DNA of 64,000 nt from positions 372,001 to 436,000 of the forward strand of contig NZ_JAJSDX010000003.1 of NCBI RefSeq assembly GCF_021272205.1, read 5' to 3'. A program made the translations under genes and the position numbers. Shown piece after piece: positions 1 to 10,061 of this stretch (position 1 is its first letter; each line of letters begins with the position of its first letter). The stretch comes from Pantoea sp. Mb-10. GTDB taxonomy: Bacteria > Pseudomonadota > Gammaproteobacteria > Enterobacterales > Enterobacteriaceae. The notes under the pieces were generated by a model. That model saw nothing but the letters and a program-made list of their open reading frames with translations. It searched no databases and was not told the origin of the DNA.

Positions 1-491
1 TCTCCGGCCGCATCATCGATGGATTCGCCTAACAGCGTATATTCACCGATGCCGGTCACGCTGATTAACTGCGTGTGCCCGCCAGACACCAACAGCGCAA
101 CAAACGGAAAGGCGGGCGGATTCTCTTCCAGCATTGGTGCCAGCAGGTGGCCTTCCATATGGTGCACCGGCACGGCAGGCACGTTCCACGCAAAGGCCAG
201 CGCCCGCCCTACCGTCGCACCCACCAACAGCGCGCCCACAAGGCCAGGGCCGGCGGTGTAGGCCACGGCATCAATATCCCCCGCCTGTAACCCCGCTTCT
301 TTCAGTGCAGCCTGAATCAGCGGCACGGTTTTCCGCACGTGGTCGCGCGATGCCAGCTCTGGCACCACGCCGCCGTAATCGGCGTGCAATTTCACCTGGC
401 TGTATAATTGATTCGCCAGCAGACCGGACGCATCGTCATAAATCGCGATGCCGGTTTCATCGCAGGACGTTTCAATACCCAGAACTCGCAT
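1..491 (-). CDS. tsaD: tRNA N6-threonylcarbamoyladenosine synthase subunit TsaD, N-terminal part (cut by window edge)
   Basis: The reverse strand encodes the first ~163 residues of TsaD/YgjD (Kae1), running off the window. The ATG at 491 begins [14 protein letters not shown], the family's ATPase-fold opening, and the metal-binding HHMEGH motif follows at about residues 110-115, then LLVSGGHT. In bacteria TsaD works with TsaB and TsaE in the cytoplasm to transfer the threonylcarbamoyl group to A37 of ANN-decoding tRNAs. It diverges from rpsU, the usual enterobacterial arrangement. Identification is secure; only the C-terminal half is missing. Confidence 0.97.
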   Translation of the reverse strand, partial: MRVLGIETSCDETGIAIYDDASGLLANQLYSQVKLHADYGGVVPELASRDHVRKTVPLIQAALKEAGLQAGDIDAVAYTAGPGLVGALLVGATVGRALAFAWNVPAVPVHHMEGHLLAPMLEENPPAFPFVALLVSGGHTQLISVTGIGEYTLLGESIDDAAG

Positions 492-574
492 AGCTTTATC
501 ACCCTCTTCTTGCGGCGCGCAGTGTAGCACAAGCCCAATCAGGCCTGAGACACTTTGCATCTGAAAAAGTGTTT

Positions 575-602
575 TTGTGTCGCATAAAGAGTGCGCTATA
601 CT
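575..602 (+). promoter_or_regulatory. candidate sigma70 promoter P1 of rpsU-dnaG-rpoD
   Basis: TTGTGT at 575-580 and TATACT at 597-602 are spaced by 16 bp in the tsaD-rpsU divergent region. They lie about 170 bp upstream of rpsU, where enterobacteria place the major promoters of this operon. Assigned by pattern only. Confidence 0.5.
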
Positions 603-670
603 CCACGGCCTGAAAAAACCGGCAGCCGCAACGGCACACGCCCCTGTTGGTTCTAAATTGTCCATGGTGC

Positions 671-700
671 TTTACAAGCCAGCTGCGGTTGGAGTAAAAT
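671..700 (+). promoter_or_regulatory. candidate second promoter of rpsU-dnaG-rpoD
   Basis: TTTACA at 671-676 and TAAAAT at 695-700 are separated by 18 bp, about 70 bp before rpsU. Tandem promoters are known for this operon; this one is proposed from sequence pattern alone. Confidence 0.45.
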
Positions 701-725
701 GCTGCACCATTTTGAAATGTGCTGA

Positions 726-986
<261 letters not shown>

Positions 987-1041
987 TTTCTCTCGGAAGT
1001 TCGCTTCCGGCGCGTGTTAAACGCAGACAGAGTCAAGTAAG

Positions 1042-1069
1042 AGGCCGTGCTTTCCGAAAGGAAGCGCGG
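1042..1069 (+). terminator. rpsU-dnaG intercistronic hairpin (partial terminator)
   Basis: A long stem, GCCGTGCTTTCC paired with GGAAGCGCGGC around a GAAA loop, sits between rpsU and dnaG. E. coli has a leaky terminator at this position that keeps primase expression below that of S21. The T tract here is weak, which fits read-through. A smaller CGGAAG/CTTCCG hairpin lies at 994-1009. Confidence 0.6.
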
Positions 1070-1104
1070 CTTGTTGCCGTTTATGAGCTGAAAAACCGGG
1101 GCAT

Positions 1105-2850
1105 ATGGCTGGACGAATTCCACGCGTTTTTATCAATGATTTACTTGCCCGCACGGACATCGTGGATCTGATCGATGCCCGCGTAAAGCTGAAGAAGCAA
1201 GGCAAGAACTATCACGCGTGCTGTCCTTTCCATAACGAAAAAACGCCCTCTTTCACCGTAAGCGGCGAAAAACAGTTTTACTACTGCTTCGGCTGTGGCG
1301 CCAAAGGCAACGCCATCGACTTCCTGATGAATCACGATCGTCTGGAATTTGTTGAAAGCGTTGAGGAGCTGGCCACGCTTCACGGCTTAGACGTGCCGTA
1401 TGAAGCGGGCAACGGCCCGAGCCCGATGGAACGCCATCAGCGCCAAAGTCTCTATCAGCTGCTGGAAGGCCTCGACGGATTTTATCAGCAAAGTCTGCGC
1501 AATCCGCAAGCGCGGTCTGCACAGCAGTATCTTGCCACGCGCGGACTGAGCCAGGACGTCATCGATCGCTTTGCGATTGGCTATGCGCCTGCCGGATGGG
1601 ACAACGTGCTCAAGCGCTTTGGCCAGCAGAAAGAAGACCGCGAATCGCTGATGGAAGCGGGCATGCTGGTGACGAACGATTCAGGCCGTACTTACGATCG
1701 TTTCCGCGACCGCGTGATGTTTCCTATTCGCGATAAGCGTGGGCGCGTTATTGGCTTTGGTGGACGCGTACTGGGCAATGATACGCCCAAATACCTGAAC
1801 TCCCCTGAAACGCCGATTTTTCATAAAGGCCGTCAGCTCTATGGTCTGTATGAGGCGCACAAAAACCATCCTCAGCCGGCGCGACTGCTGGTGGTGGAAG
1901 GGTATATGGATGTGGTGGCGCTGGCGCAGTTCGACATTGATTACGCCGTTGCGTCACTCGGCACCTCGACCACCGCTGAGCATATTCAGCTGCTGTTTCG
2001 CTCTACCGATAACGTCATTTGCTGTTACGACGGCGATCGAGCCGGGCGCGAGGCCGCATGGCGCGCGCTGGAAACCGCACTGCCGTACATGAACGATGGC
2101 CGTCAGCTACGCTTTATGTTTTTACCTGACGGCGAAGATCCAGATACGCTGGTGCGTAAAGAGGGCAAAACAGCCTTCGAAGCGCGAATGGAGCAGGCTA
2201 TGCCGCTCTCCACGTTTCTGTTTGATAGCCTGATGCCGCAGGTGGACCTGAGCACGCGCGACGGGAAAACCAAGCTGGCCACGCTGGCGCTGCCGCTGAT
2301 CAGTCAGATTCCCGGCGAAACGCTGCGTATTTATATGAGACAAACGCTGGGTATTAAACTCGGCATTCTGGACGATAATCAGTTAGACAAGCTGATGCCG
2401 AAGCTGGCAGAAAACGGCGCAGCACCAACGGCACCGCCGTTGAAACGCACCACCATGCGCGTGCTGATTGCGCTGCTGGTACAAAATCCGCACTTTGCCG
2501 CCATTGTTCCTACACTTGAAGGACTTGAGCAGTCAAAACTGGCCGGATTACCGCTTTTTGTCGAGCTGGTGCAGCGCTGTACCGAGAATCCTGGCCTGAC
2601 GACGGGACAGCTACTAGAGTTATATCGCGGAACAGAATTTAGCCAGCCACTTGAAACCCTGGCCACGTGGAACCACATGATCGTGGATGAAGAGGCCGAA
2701 GCGGTATTTCAGGATTCATTGGCCAGCCTGTATGACTCCGCGCTGGAACAGCGACTCGAAGCGCTTCTGGCGCGCGACCGCACCGAAGGCCTTAGCGCTG
2801 CTGAACGGCGGGAGTTCTGGGCGCTCAGTCAGGCATTAGCGAAGAAATAA
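1105..2850 (+). CDS. dnaG: DNA primase
   Basis: The 581-residue protein matches enterobacterial DnaG in length. The N-terminal CHC2 zinc-binding motif uses C40, H43, C61 and C64. A central TOPRIM fold shows the catalytic VVEGYMDV stretch and the YDGDRAG acidic motif. The C-terminal ~130 residues form the DnaB-helicase-binding domain. DnaG lays RNA primers for Okazaki fragments at the fork. Middle gene of the operon, about 120 bp after rpsU. Confidence 0.99.
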   Translation: MAGRIPRVFINDLLARTDIVDLIDARVKLKKQGKNYHACCPFHNEKTPSFTVSGEKQFYYCFGCGAKGNAIDFLMNHDRLEFVESVEELATLHGLDVPYEAGNGPSPMERHQRQSLYQLLEGLDGFYQQSLRNPQARSAQQYLATRGLSQDVIDRFAIGYAPAGWDNVLKRFGQQKEDRESLMEAGMLVTNDSGRTYDRFRDRVMFPIRDKRGRVIGFGGRVLGNDTPKYLNSPETPIFHKGRQLYGLYEAHKNHPQPARLLVVEGYMDVVALAQFDIDYAVASLGTSTTAEHIQLLFRSTDNVICCYDGDRAGREAAWRALETALPYMNDGRQLRFMFLPDGEDPDTLVRKEGKTAFEARMEQAMPLSTFLFDSLMPQVDLSTRDGKTKLATLALPLISQIPGETLRIYMRQTLGIKLGILDDNQLDKLMPKLAENGAAPTAPPLKRTTMRVLIALLVQNPHFAAIVPTLEGLEQSKLAGLPLFVELVQRCTENPGLTTGQLLELYRGTEFSQPLETLATWNHMIVDEEAEAVFQDSLASLYDSALEQRLEALLARDRTEGLSAAERREFWALSQALAKK

Positions 2851-3108
2851 GCTTTTCGCAGGTCAGCGCTATGGCGCTGTTCTGCATTTCCGGCGCAGTA
2901 AGCGAGACCGGAACGAACATTGATATTCAGGACCGGCGGCAATATCGCCAAGTCCGCACAGCATCCAAGCGGCTTAAGTGCCGATATATGAAGGGCAAGA
3001 GCCCTGGCCGCGATGAGGGCAGCGGCAAAAACACAACGCCTTCACTGTTATAGTTGGCTCGCTGCCGACCAACACCAATCTAATTAACAGAAGTGTGGAT
3101 ACCGTCTT

Positions 3109-4953
3109 ATGGAGCAAAACCCGCAGTCACAGCTTAAGCTGCTTGTCACCCGTGGTAAGGAGCAAGGCTATCTGACCTATGCTGAGGTCAATGACCATCT
3201 GCCGGAAGATATCGTCGACTCCGATCAGATCGAAGACATCATCCAGATGATTAACGATATGGGCATTCAGGTGGTTGAAGAAGCCCCGGATGCCGATGAT
3301 CTGATGCTGAATGAGAACAGCACCGATACCGACGAAGATGCCGCGGAAGCTGCCGCGCAGGTGCTGTCGAGCGTTGAGTCAGAAATTGGCCGTACCACTG
3401 ACCCGGTGCGCATGTACATGCGCGAAATGGGTACCGTTGAACTGCTGACGCGCGAAGGTGAAATCGACATCGCTAAGCGCATCGAAGACGGTATCAACCA
3501 GGTTCAATGTTCCGTTGCCGAATATCCGGAAGCCATTACCTATCTGCTCGATCAATACGATCGCGTTGAGGCGGGCGAATCACGCCTGTCCGATCTGATC
3601 ACCGGCTTTGTTGATCCTAACGCGCAGGAAGACGTTGCGCCTACCGCGACTCACGTCGGTTCCGAACTGTCTGAAGAAGATCGTGACGATGAGGAAGAAG
3701 AGGACGAAGAGAGCGACGACGACAGCTCCGACGATGATAACTCTATCGATCCGGAACTGGCGCGCGAGAAATTTGGCGATCTGCGCACGCAGTATGAAAC
3801 CACGCGCACGGTCATTAAAGCCAAAGGCCGCAGCCATGCTGATGCGGTTGCCGAGATCAATAACCTGTCTGAAGTGTTTAAGCAGTTCCGCCTGGTACCG
3901 AAGCAATTCGATTACCTGGTCAACAACATGCGTGAAATGATGGAGCGCGTGCGTACGCAAGAGCGCCTGATCATGAAGCTGTGCGTTGAACTGTGCAAAA
4001 TGCCGAAGAAAAACTTCATCACCCTGTTCACGGGTAACGAAACCAGTGAGAGCTGGTTCAAAGCCGCGCTGGCCATGAACAAGCCGTGGTCTGAAAAGCT
4101 GCAGGAAGTGGAAGAAGATGTGATGCGTTCGCTGCAGAAACTGCTGCAGATCGAAGAAGAGACCGGCTTAACCATCGAGCAGGTAAAAGATATCAACCGT
4201 CGTATGTCTATCGGCGAAGCCAAAGCGCGTCGTGCGAAGAAAGAGATGGTTGAGGCGAACTTGCGTCTGGTGATCTCAATCGCGAAGAAATACACCAACC
4301 GTGGTCTGCAGTTCCTGGACCTGATTCAGGAAGGCAACATCGGCTTGATGAAGGCGGTTGATAAGTTTGAATACCGCCGCGGTTACAAGTTCTCGACCTA
4401 CGCCACGTGGTGGATCCGTCAGGCGATTACCCGCTCTATCGCCGACCAGGCGCGCACCATCCGTATTCCGGTGCATATGATTGAGACCATCAACAAGCTC
4501 AACCGTATTTCGCGTCAGATGCTGCAGGAGATGGGCCGCGAGCCAACCCCTGAAGAGCTGGCCGAGCGTATGCTGATGCCGGAAGATAAGATCCGCAAGG
4601 TGTTGAAAATCGCCAAAGAGCCTATCTCCATGGAGACGCCTATTGGCGATGATGAAGATTCGCATCTGGGCGATTTCATCGAGGACACCACGCTGGAGCT
4701 GCCGCTGGACTCCGCAACGTCAGAAAGCCTGCGCTCTGCAACGCATGACGTGCTGGCCGGCCTGACCGCGCGCGAAGCGAAAGTGCTGCGTATGCGTTTC
4801 GGTATCGATATGAACACCGACCACACGTTGGAAGAGGTGGGCAAACAGTTTGACGTGACGCGTGAGCGTATTCGTCAGATCGAAGCCAAAGCGCTGCGTA
4901 AGCTGCGTCACCCGAGCCGCTCGGAAGTGCTGCGTAGCTTCCTCGACGATTAA
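3109..4953 (+). CDS. rpoD: RNA polymerase sigma-70 factor RpoD
   Basis: The 614-residue primary sigma factor has region 1.1 at the N-terminus, a very acidic insert (residues ~185-210, runs of E and D), region 2 ([17 protein letters not shown] nearby), region 3 and a C-terminal region 4.2 helix-turn-helix ([20 protein letters not shown]). It directs core polymerase to housekeeping promoters. The 258-bp dnaG-rpoD spacer holds no convincing gene; in E. coli heat-shock control of rpoD is in the dnaG/rpoD boundary. A strong terminator follows. Confidence 0.99.
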   Translation: MEQNPQSQLKLLVTRGKEQGYLTYAEVNDHLPEDIVDSDQIEDIIQMINDMGIQVVEEAPDADDLMLNENSTDTDEDAAEAAAQVLSSVESEIGRTTDPVRMYMREMGTVELLTREGEIDIAKRIEDGINQVQCSVAEYPEAITYLLDQYDRVEAGESRLSDLITGFVDPNAQEDVAPTATHVGSELSEEDRDDEEEEDEESDDDSSDDDNSIDPELAREKFGDLRTQYETTRTVIKAKGRSHADAVAEINNLSEVFKQFRLVPKQFDYLVNNMREMMERVRTQERLIMKLCVELCKMPKKNFITLFTGNETSESWFKAALAMNKPWSEKLQEVEEDVMRSLQKLLQIEEETGLTIEQVKDINRRMSIGEAKARRAKKEMVEANLRLVISIAKKYTNRGLQFLDLIQEGNIGLMKAVDKFEYRRGYKFSTYATWWIRQAITRSIADQARTIRIPVHMIETINKLNRISRQMLQEMGREPTPEELAERMLMPEDKIRKVLKIAKEPISMETPIGDDEDSHLGDFIEDTTLELPLDSATSESLRSATHDVLAGLTAREAKVLRMRFGIDMNTDHTLEEVGKQFDVTRERIRQIEAKALRKLRHPSRSEVLRSFLDD

Positions 4954-4968
4954 TCATTGCGTCGAAAC

Positions 4969-4996
4969 AAAAAACCCCGGCTCGCCGGGGTTTTTT
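4969..4996. terminator. bidirectional rho-independent terminator between rpoD and mug
   Basis: A perfect GC stem CCCCGG/CCGGGG around a CTCG-type loop is flanked by A6 on the left and T6 on the right, so it can stop transcription from both convergent genes. Confidence 0.92.
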
Positions 4997-5014
4997 ATTG
5001 TTTGAAATGGGCGT

Positions 5015-5530
5015 TCACGCTGACAGGTTCAACGCCTGATAGAGCTGCCGATACGCCGCCACCATCTCGTCGAGCGTGGCGCGATTCAGACCGCTGGGAT
5101 TTGGCAGCACCCATAGCCGCGTTACATCCAGCCGCTCCGGCTGCTCGCCCCACGCCACATTGCGCTGACGAAACGCTTTCTGAAACGCCTCTTTGCCCAA
5201 TACCGCCAGCGCCCGCGGCTGATAGTGCGCGATCTTCTCACGCAGCCTCGCCCCGCCGTCGCGCAGTTCTGTACCCGCCAATTCGCTCGCCTGTATGGTC
5301 GGCCGTTCAACCAACATGGTGATACCGCATCCCGTTTCCAGCAGACGCTGCTCCTGCTCGGGTTTCAGTTGTTCCTGGGTAAATCCCGCCTGATGGATCA
5401 CTTTCCAAAATCGGTTGCCCGGGTGCGCAAAGTGAAAGCCGGTGTGCGCTGACGATTTCCCCGGATTGATGCCGCAAAACAGCACCTGCAAATCAGGCGC
5501 GATGATATCGCGTATTTCGTGCTCACTCAT
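5015..5530 (-). CDS. mug: G/U mismatch-specific DNA glycosylase Mug
   Basis: The 171-residue uracil-DNA-glycosylase-superfamily protein carries the Mug active-site motif FCGINPGKSSA and the C-terminal LPNPSGL motif that inserts into the abasic gap. It removes uracil and ethenocytosine opposite guanine. I chose the ATG at 5530 (MSEHEIRDI) because E. coli Mug starts equivalently; an upstream in-frame start would add 42 residues with no family similarity. Convergent with rpoD, as in E. coli. Confidence 0.96.
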   Translation of the reverse strand: MSEHEIRDIIAPDLQVLFCGINPGKSSAHTGFHFAHPGNRFWKVIHQAGFTQEQLKPEQEQRLLETGCGITMLVERPTIQASELAGTELRDGGARLREKIAHYQPRALAVLGKEAFQKAFRQRNVAWGEQPERLDVTRLWVLPNPSGLNRATLDEMVAAYRQLYQALNLSA

Positions 5531-5885
5531 GCTCTTTCCTTTATTCCTGCGCGAGCGTGCCGCGTCATCCCGCCCTGCCCACGTTAACCGCTGAAAGCAT
5601 AGCGATTCCCGCTTAGGCACGCCAGTCCGGGGTGCGCGCGGCGTTCTGAACCCCACGCATCAGGCAATCCCAGCAGCGCGGTCTAAAACGTACGGCGCCC
5701 GGTTTCCGCTGCGCGGACTGCAAACACCAGCCTTGTCATAAAAACCCTCTCTGCGAGCTTTTAGTGGCAGGAAATGACCTTTTTATGCTGAAAGATCAAG
5801 GGCTCACCAACTGCGTTAATTTTCACCAACCAATTGCTGAACGCTGGATCGCCTCCCCCAGATACTCTATAATCCTCGCTCCGCT
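5531..5885. other. intergenic region mug-tRNA, no gene seen
   Basis: No plausible coding sequence on either strand. A TATAAT hexamer at 5868-5873, about 12 bp before the tRNA 5' end, is the likely -10 of the tRNA promoter; no good -35 is evident. Confidence 0.5.
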
Positions 5886-5961
5886 GGCCCCTTAGCTCAG
5901 CGGTTAGAGCAGGCGACTCATAATCGCTTGGTCGCTGGTTCAAACCCAGCAGGGGCCACCA
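5886..5961 (+). tRNA. ileX: tRNA-Ile (CAU anticodon, lysidine-modified type)
   Basis: A 76-nt cloverleaf runs from GGCCCC to GGGGCCACCA with encoded CCA. The anticodon CAT is at 5919-5921. The acceptor and D arms match E. coli ileX/ileY rather than elongator tRNA-Met, so the C34 is expected to be modified by TilS to read AUA. Its 3' half is the attachment site of the adjoining prophage, and the gene is kept intact at the left junction. Confidence 0.93.
5917..5953 (+). repeat. prophage attL core (37-bp direct repeat with attR)
   Basis: The stretch beginning CTCATAATCGCTTGGTCGCT within the tRNA recurs at 25257-25293 with a single T/C difference at 5939 versus 25279. A repeat of tRNA 3' sequence beside a tyrosine integrase is the expected attachment-site signature. 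Phage 186 also uses a tRNA-Ile gene. Confidence 0.93.
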
Positions 5962-5987
5962 AATTTATTGATTGTTATCATGCACTT

Positions 5988-6013
5988 AAGCCACCTTTCA
6001 CGGTGGCTTTTTT
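5988..6013 (+). terminator. terminator downstream of the tRNA
   Basis: AAGCCACC/GGTGGCTT stem followed by T6, 27 bp after the CCA end. It lies on the prophage side of attL. Confidence 0.85.
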
Positions 6014-6100
6014 GTTTGCAGGTTTTCCGATGGCGATAAAATGGCGATCAATTTTTCTTATTCACTCTCTCGCTACCGCTTGGTCATCCTTGCCCGGATA

Positions 6101-6133
6101 AAAAAAACCACCGCGATTACGGTGGTTTTTTGT
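6101..6133 (-). terminator. terminator of ogr (and of the D transcript)
   Basis: A7-ACCACCG/CGGTGGT-T6 symmetrical hairpin just beyond the ogr stop codon; the T run serves leftward transcription, but it could work both ways. Confidence 0.85.
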
Positions 6134-6146
6134 TAAACACTGCGCG

Positions 6147-6344
6147 TTAACGCTGCTTGGGGTGCTCGTCCACTTTACTCACCGCACCGGGGCTAACGAT
6201 CATGGCCGCCACGGATTCATGCGTTTTGAACGTGCAGCTACAGTTGATGTTAGTGCACTGGTGATAACGCTCTTTGGTCTCTTTCGATATGTATCGGCTG
6301 CTTTTCGCGTGCGCAGCGGCCTGGCAAAGTGGGCAATGCATCAT
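6147..6344 (-). CDS. ogr: Ogr/Delta-type zinc-finger activator of late phage promoters
   Basis: The 65-residue protein starts MMHCPLCQAAAHAKSSRY, essentially the P2 Ogr N-terminus, with the CPLC and CTNINCSC cysteine pairs that bind zinc. Ogr-family proteins contact the RNA polymerase alpha subunit to switch on late tail and lysis operons. Its position at the extreme end of the prophage, just after D, is as in P2. Its retention suggests the late genes can still be activated. Confidence 0.93.
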   Translation of the reverse strand: MMHCPLCQAAAHAKSSRYISKETKERYHQCTNINCSCTFKTHESVAAMIVSPGAVSKVDEHPKQR

Positions 6345-6424
6345 GGGTATTTTCTCCGTATAAGCATTTATACTTAATACGCCAACAATTCAAAAATAGC
6401 AATTTAATTCACAATTAGTGAATA

Positions 6425-7579
6425 TCATTTAGTCTTAAGACTATCGCTCTCCAGAGAAAACGCCCGACCTGATATATCCATCTCTAAATCGAGTTTGGTG
6501 GTATATCCCGCAGCGCTGAGATTGTGCGTCACTTTCTTGATAATCCAGGGCTGGGTATCGATAACCGATTTAAAGCCGCTGACGCGCACCGGCGTTTCCG
6601 GATAGACATCCGCACGCCCCCACGCCAAGGTGACAGAGAACTCAGCGGTGCCGCGCTGCAGCATTTCCCATTTTGCTTTCGCCGCACGCATGGCGGTTGC
6701 ACGGTCAGGATAGATTTTTGGCAGCACTAAAAGGTTATGTCTGCTTCCCGCCAGGTAATCGGCATCGGGCGTCCCGCTGGCTTGGGTAGCATCAGATGCT
6801 GACTTTTTCGCTGCGGGATGCGTCAATGTCGGCGAAGACGCTGCCGCGGGCTTGCGCTGCATGGTAAGCGTGTGAGGCGTCGGGTCTTTGGTGTGCAGCC
6901 AGGTTGCTGAAACGCCGGAGTAGTTGCTGCGATCGGCAATGCTAAAGCTGTATTCCTTGGTCTCCTGCCGGGTAAGCGCCAAGGGCATGATGGCCTTACC
7001 GCTGGCCGTAACGCCTTTACCCGGCGGCATAAAGAGCAGTTGCCCTGCTTTGATGGCGGCGATCGCGCCGAACAGCGTCGCAAGACGCGTCATAAACTGT
7101 GCGTCCGTTTCATTCGACTGATCGATATGGCCTACGCCGATGTTGGCCAGCTCCTTGCTGACATTCGGGATGAGGCCGTTGCGCGCGGCAAGCTGCGCCA
7201 CGATGTCACTCAGCGTCTTCATATGATACGACTCTGAGTGGGATTGATTAAGCAGACCGCCAAAATCTGCGCTGCGCGCGCGGATCGTGAGGGTATCCGG
7301 CACGCCATGATGCGCCACTTCATCCACGATAAAACGGCCTTTATCGGTGAGCGTCTCGCCTTGCCAGCCAAGACTCAATATCACTGCCGCGCCGCGCACA
7401 GGCAGCGCAAGGGTGCCGTCGGCATCGTCCAGCACGAGATCGAGCTGATCGGCTTCAAACCCGCGATTATCGGTCAACGTCAGCGAAATCAGGCGCGCTT
7501 TGACGTTGGCCGTTACATTTTTATCATTCACCCGCAGCGTATAGTCTGGGGTGAACCGCCTGCCCGCCGGCACCGTCAT
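6425..7579 (-). CDS. D: baseplate hub/tail protein gpD
   Basis: The 384-residue protein starts MTVPAGRRFTPDYTLRVNDK, typical of P2 gpD (387 aa). In contractile tails it is the T4 gp27-like hub that carries the spike. Last gene of the FI-FII-E-T-U-D tail operon; its start overlaps the U stop by 4 nt. Full length, no disruption. Confidence 0.93.
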   Translation of the reverse strand: MTVPAGRRFTPDYTLRVNDKNVTANVKARLISLTLTDNRGFEADQLDLVLDDADGTLALPVRGAAVILSLGWQGETLTDKGRFIVDEVAHHGVPDTLTIRARSADFGGLLNQSHSESYHMKTLSDIVAQLAARNGLIPNVSKELANIGVGHIDQSNETDAQFMTRLATLFGAIAAIKAGQLLFMPPGKGVTASGKAIMPLALTRQETKEYSFSIADRSNYSGVSATWLHTKDPTPHTLTMQRKPAAASSPTLTHPAAKKSASDATQASGTPDADYLAGSRHNLLVLPKIYPDRATAMRAAKAKWEMLQRGTAEFSVTLAWGRADVYPETPVRVSGFKSVIDTQPWIIKKVTHNLSAAGYTTKLDLEMDISGRAFSLESDSLKTK

Positions 7580-8103
7580 CGTGTGCCTCCCTGTGCGCCC
7601 GGTATCAGGCCGCTTGCCATCGACGTTACGTCATCAATCGCTGACGTCACACTAGCCGGCAGCGCACGCACGCGGCCGCTTAAGTCTTCCAGCTGTGTTT
7701 TAAGATCGCCAAACATCGCGGTGAACGATTCATCAACGCGCTTCAGCGCCAGGGTAAACGCAATCTTGCTGGCAGCACCATCGTGAAAAAATTCACTGTG
7801 GACATGATTAATTTTCTCAATGACATACATGCCATAGATCAGCCCGTTCCCGCCAATCAACGGCCAGGCCAGCCCCTGGTCGGCCAGCAAACGAATCGTC
7901 ATCAGGGAAATTGCACCGCCGGTGATTTCCGGGCGCAATTCGCCCGAAAGCACGAGCGTATCGGCCCCCGGTCCGGCAAACTGCGCCGTTGGACGCAGCC
8001 CGAAGCGGTCATTGGTTGGCCATCGATACTCAATGTTGTGCGTCAATGCGTTGTAGGGAAGCGTTTGGCGTATAAACGGCATCATGCCGTAGATCATCAT
8101 CAT
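7576..8103 (-). CDS. U: tail assembly protein gpU
   Basis: About 175 residues, matching P2 gpU (FIRQTLPYNALTHNIEYRWP; GLIYGMYVIEKI). I place the start at the ATG whose bases overlap the T stop (ATGA, 8103-8100), which aligns with P2's short N-terminus; an upstream ATG at 8118 would lie inside T. gpU belongs to the baseplate/tail-assembly set of P2-like tails. Confidence 0.92.
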   Translation of the reverse strand: MMMIYGMMPFIRQTLPYNALTHNIEYRWPTNDRFGLRPTAQFAGPGADTLVLSGELRPEITGGAISLMTIRLLADQGLAWPLIGGNGLIYGMYVIEKINHVHSEFFHDGAASKIAFTLALKRVDESFTAMFGDLKTQLEDLSGRVRALPASVTSAIDDVTSMASGLIPGAQGGTR

Positions 8104-10061
8104 GTTGCGTAGCCCCATCCCATACTGCTGCGATTCTGCGCCATGCGGTTACGATCCGCCGACACCTGCAATTCATTGACTAACGCCACGACATTCTCCT
8201 TTGTCATACCCTCATGCATATGGAGGTCAAACTGGTAGTTGTTCTGGCTTTGATCCACAGGTCCCGCAGAGGCTGCGGGCGCACTGACGGGTTTATAATC
8301 TGCGCCGCCCAACGCAACGCTGGCCGGCGGCCCGCTGGTGTTGACGCCCGCCCCGCCGGTGGCGAGCGGATCGGGCGACGTGACTTTTTCTTTCAGCCCG
8401 TCTGATTTTGTGTCGATAACGCCCAGCTTTTCGAGCACCCACTCGATACCGCCGCGCAGTTGATCCAGCGCCTGGCTCGGTATTTTCAACGCTTCCGCCA
8501 GCATGTTGCCGAACTTTTTACCCATGTCGCCCGCCGCCGCCAGTTCGGTTTGGGTTGATTTCACCGGTTCGAGTAATTGGGTGAATTTGTTCCAGAGTTC
8601 AGTAACGGCATTGCCGATCGCGGAGAAGAGGGGCGTAAGCCCGCCAAAAGCATCGCTGATCGGCCCCATCGCGGCGGTGAACCCTTCGCCAAACCCGTTG
8701 AAAAACGCGCTGATGGGCTCCCAATATTTACGCACCAGCAAAGCGCCGGCGACCACGGCGGCCACCAATGCCACAAACGGAAGCGTAATAGCACCCAAGG
8801 CCGTCGCCACGACGCTACCCACTGCCGTAAAAGCGGAGCCCAGCAGGCTAGCCCCGGTCACCAGCATATTAATGCCAGCGATCGCGGGCCACACCGCTTG
8901 GGCAATGCCTCCCACGGCACCAACCAGCACTAATGCTGTGGTGGCCGTGTCCGCTAAACCCGCCACCAGCGCAGGATTTTGTTGCACCCAGCTGTCGACC
9001 TGCAAAAGTAATTGCGTCGCGCTCTGGGTTAAGGTTCGCAGGCTGCGATCGGCCTTGTCGTAGAGGTCGATGCTCACGGCCTGTGAGGCAGATTGAAACG
9101 CAGCGATGTCGGTGCTGAGTGACCCCTGCGTACTTTGAGAAGATGCTGCTGCGCTGCCGCTCGCACGCTGAACCGACGTTGCCTCCGGCTTATCGCTGGA
9201 TGTTGCGCCCCACGCAGACGCAGGGGAAATGCCCGCAGGCTCACCCAACGCAAGGTTGCGACTACTCAACGGTTGACCGTTATCATCACGTGTTTGCGTC
9301 AGCGCGCTGGGCATCGTCTGCAGCGGCGCATTAAACACGCGCAGCAGATTGGGGTCGCTAAGAACAGGCTGCTCCCGCGCGTCGACGCGATCGCGCGACG
9401 CGCTGTCGGCCGCCATCGTCGGTACAAGCTCAGAACGCTCTTTAACGATAAGCGTATCCGTGAGCCCACGTCCGTTTTGAACATTACGCCCAGAGGCCGA
9501 CGGCTGCGCGTCTTGAGGGGGCGCCTCGCGGGTATCACTTAGGGGAACAAGCGTGGGCACCTGAACGGTAGCAGTGAGCGCGTCTAACTGCGCGCTGAGC
9601 GGAGTAAACGCGGAAGCGCTGTCGTCCTGAGCAGGCGCGCCCTGCGCTTGTGCCGCGTCGATGCCCGGGCGCAATATCGCCGCGCCCAATTGCCAGCCTT
9701 TTTTCACCGCATCGAGGCTGGAGGTTCCCACGTTGCGCACTTTTGCTGCTAGCGCCTGCCCACGCTGGTAGCGCGTCATCGTGGCGTTAAGTCGTCCCTG
9801 CGCCGTTTGCAGATTTTGCACCGGCGTGCTGGATGGCTGAGACGGTGCGTTATCGCGTTCAGGGCGGCTAACAGCCTGTTGTGCGCTGCTTTTACGCACG
9901 GCATCAATTCTTCTTGCCTGCTCGCTCCGTCCTAGCATGCTGACCTGCGCCTGACGGACATCCGCCGCCACCCCGAGCAAGGATTGCTTAGCGGCTTTAA
10001 ACGGCAGTGAGGCTTTCTCTACCGCGTCTAGCAGCACCTGCACTTTGGGGTTATTGCTCAT
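8100..10061 (-). CDS. T: tail tape measure protein gpT
   Basis: The 653-residue protein has alanine- and glutamine-rich coiled regions, a hydrophobic stretch around residues 365-440 (VAGLADTATTALVLVGAVGG onward) and a DLHMHEGMTKENVVALVNEL tail-like C-terminus. Position between E' and U identifies it as the tape measure that sets tail length. P2 gpT is 815 residues, so a shorter tail is expected. Low-complexity S/A/Q content in residues 70-330 is normal for this class. Confidence 0.9.
   Translation of the reverse strand: MSNNPKVQVLLDAVEKASLPFKAAKQSLLGVAADVRQAQVSMLGRSEQARRIDAVRKSSAQQAVSRPERDNAPSQPSSTPVQNLQTAQGRLNATMTRYQRGQALAAKVRNVGTSSLDAVKKGWQLGAAILRPGIDAAQAQGAPAQDDSASAFTPLSAQLDALTATVQVPTLVPLSDTREAPPQDAQPSASGRNVQNGRGLTDTLIVKERSELVPTMAADSASRDRVDAREQPVLSDPNLLRVFNAPLQTMPSALTQTRDDNGQPLSSRNLALGEPAGISPASAWGATSSDKPEATSVQRASGSAAASSQSTQGSLSTDIAAFQSASQAVSIDLYDKADRSLRTLTQSATQLLLQVDSWVQQNPALVAGLADTATTALVLVGAVGGIAQAVWPAIAGINMLVTGASLLGSAFTAVGSVVATALGAITLPFVALVAAVVAGALLVRKYWEPISAFFNGFGEGFTAAMGPISDAFGGLTPLFSAIGNAVTELWNKFTQLLEPVKSTQTELAAAGDMGKKFGNMLAEALKIPSQALDQLRGGIEWVLEKLGVIDTKSDGLKEKVTSPDPLATGGAGVNTSGPPASVALGGADYKPVSAPAASAGPVDQSQNNYQFDLHMHEGMTKENVVALVNELQVSADRNRMAQNRSSMGWGYAT

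Noticed and set aside
2871-3053. 60-residue rightward frame between dnaG and rpoD
   Set aside because: No ribosome binding site or family pattern; the interval is the known regulatory spacer of the operon.
3690-3760. Possible frameshift in rpoD because of the acidic low-complexity stretch
   Set aside because: The E/D-rich insert is normal in sigma-70 region between 1.2 and 2 and the frame stays open to a standard C-terminus.
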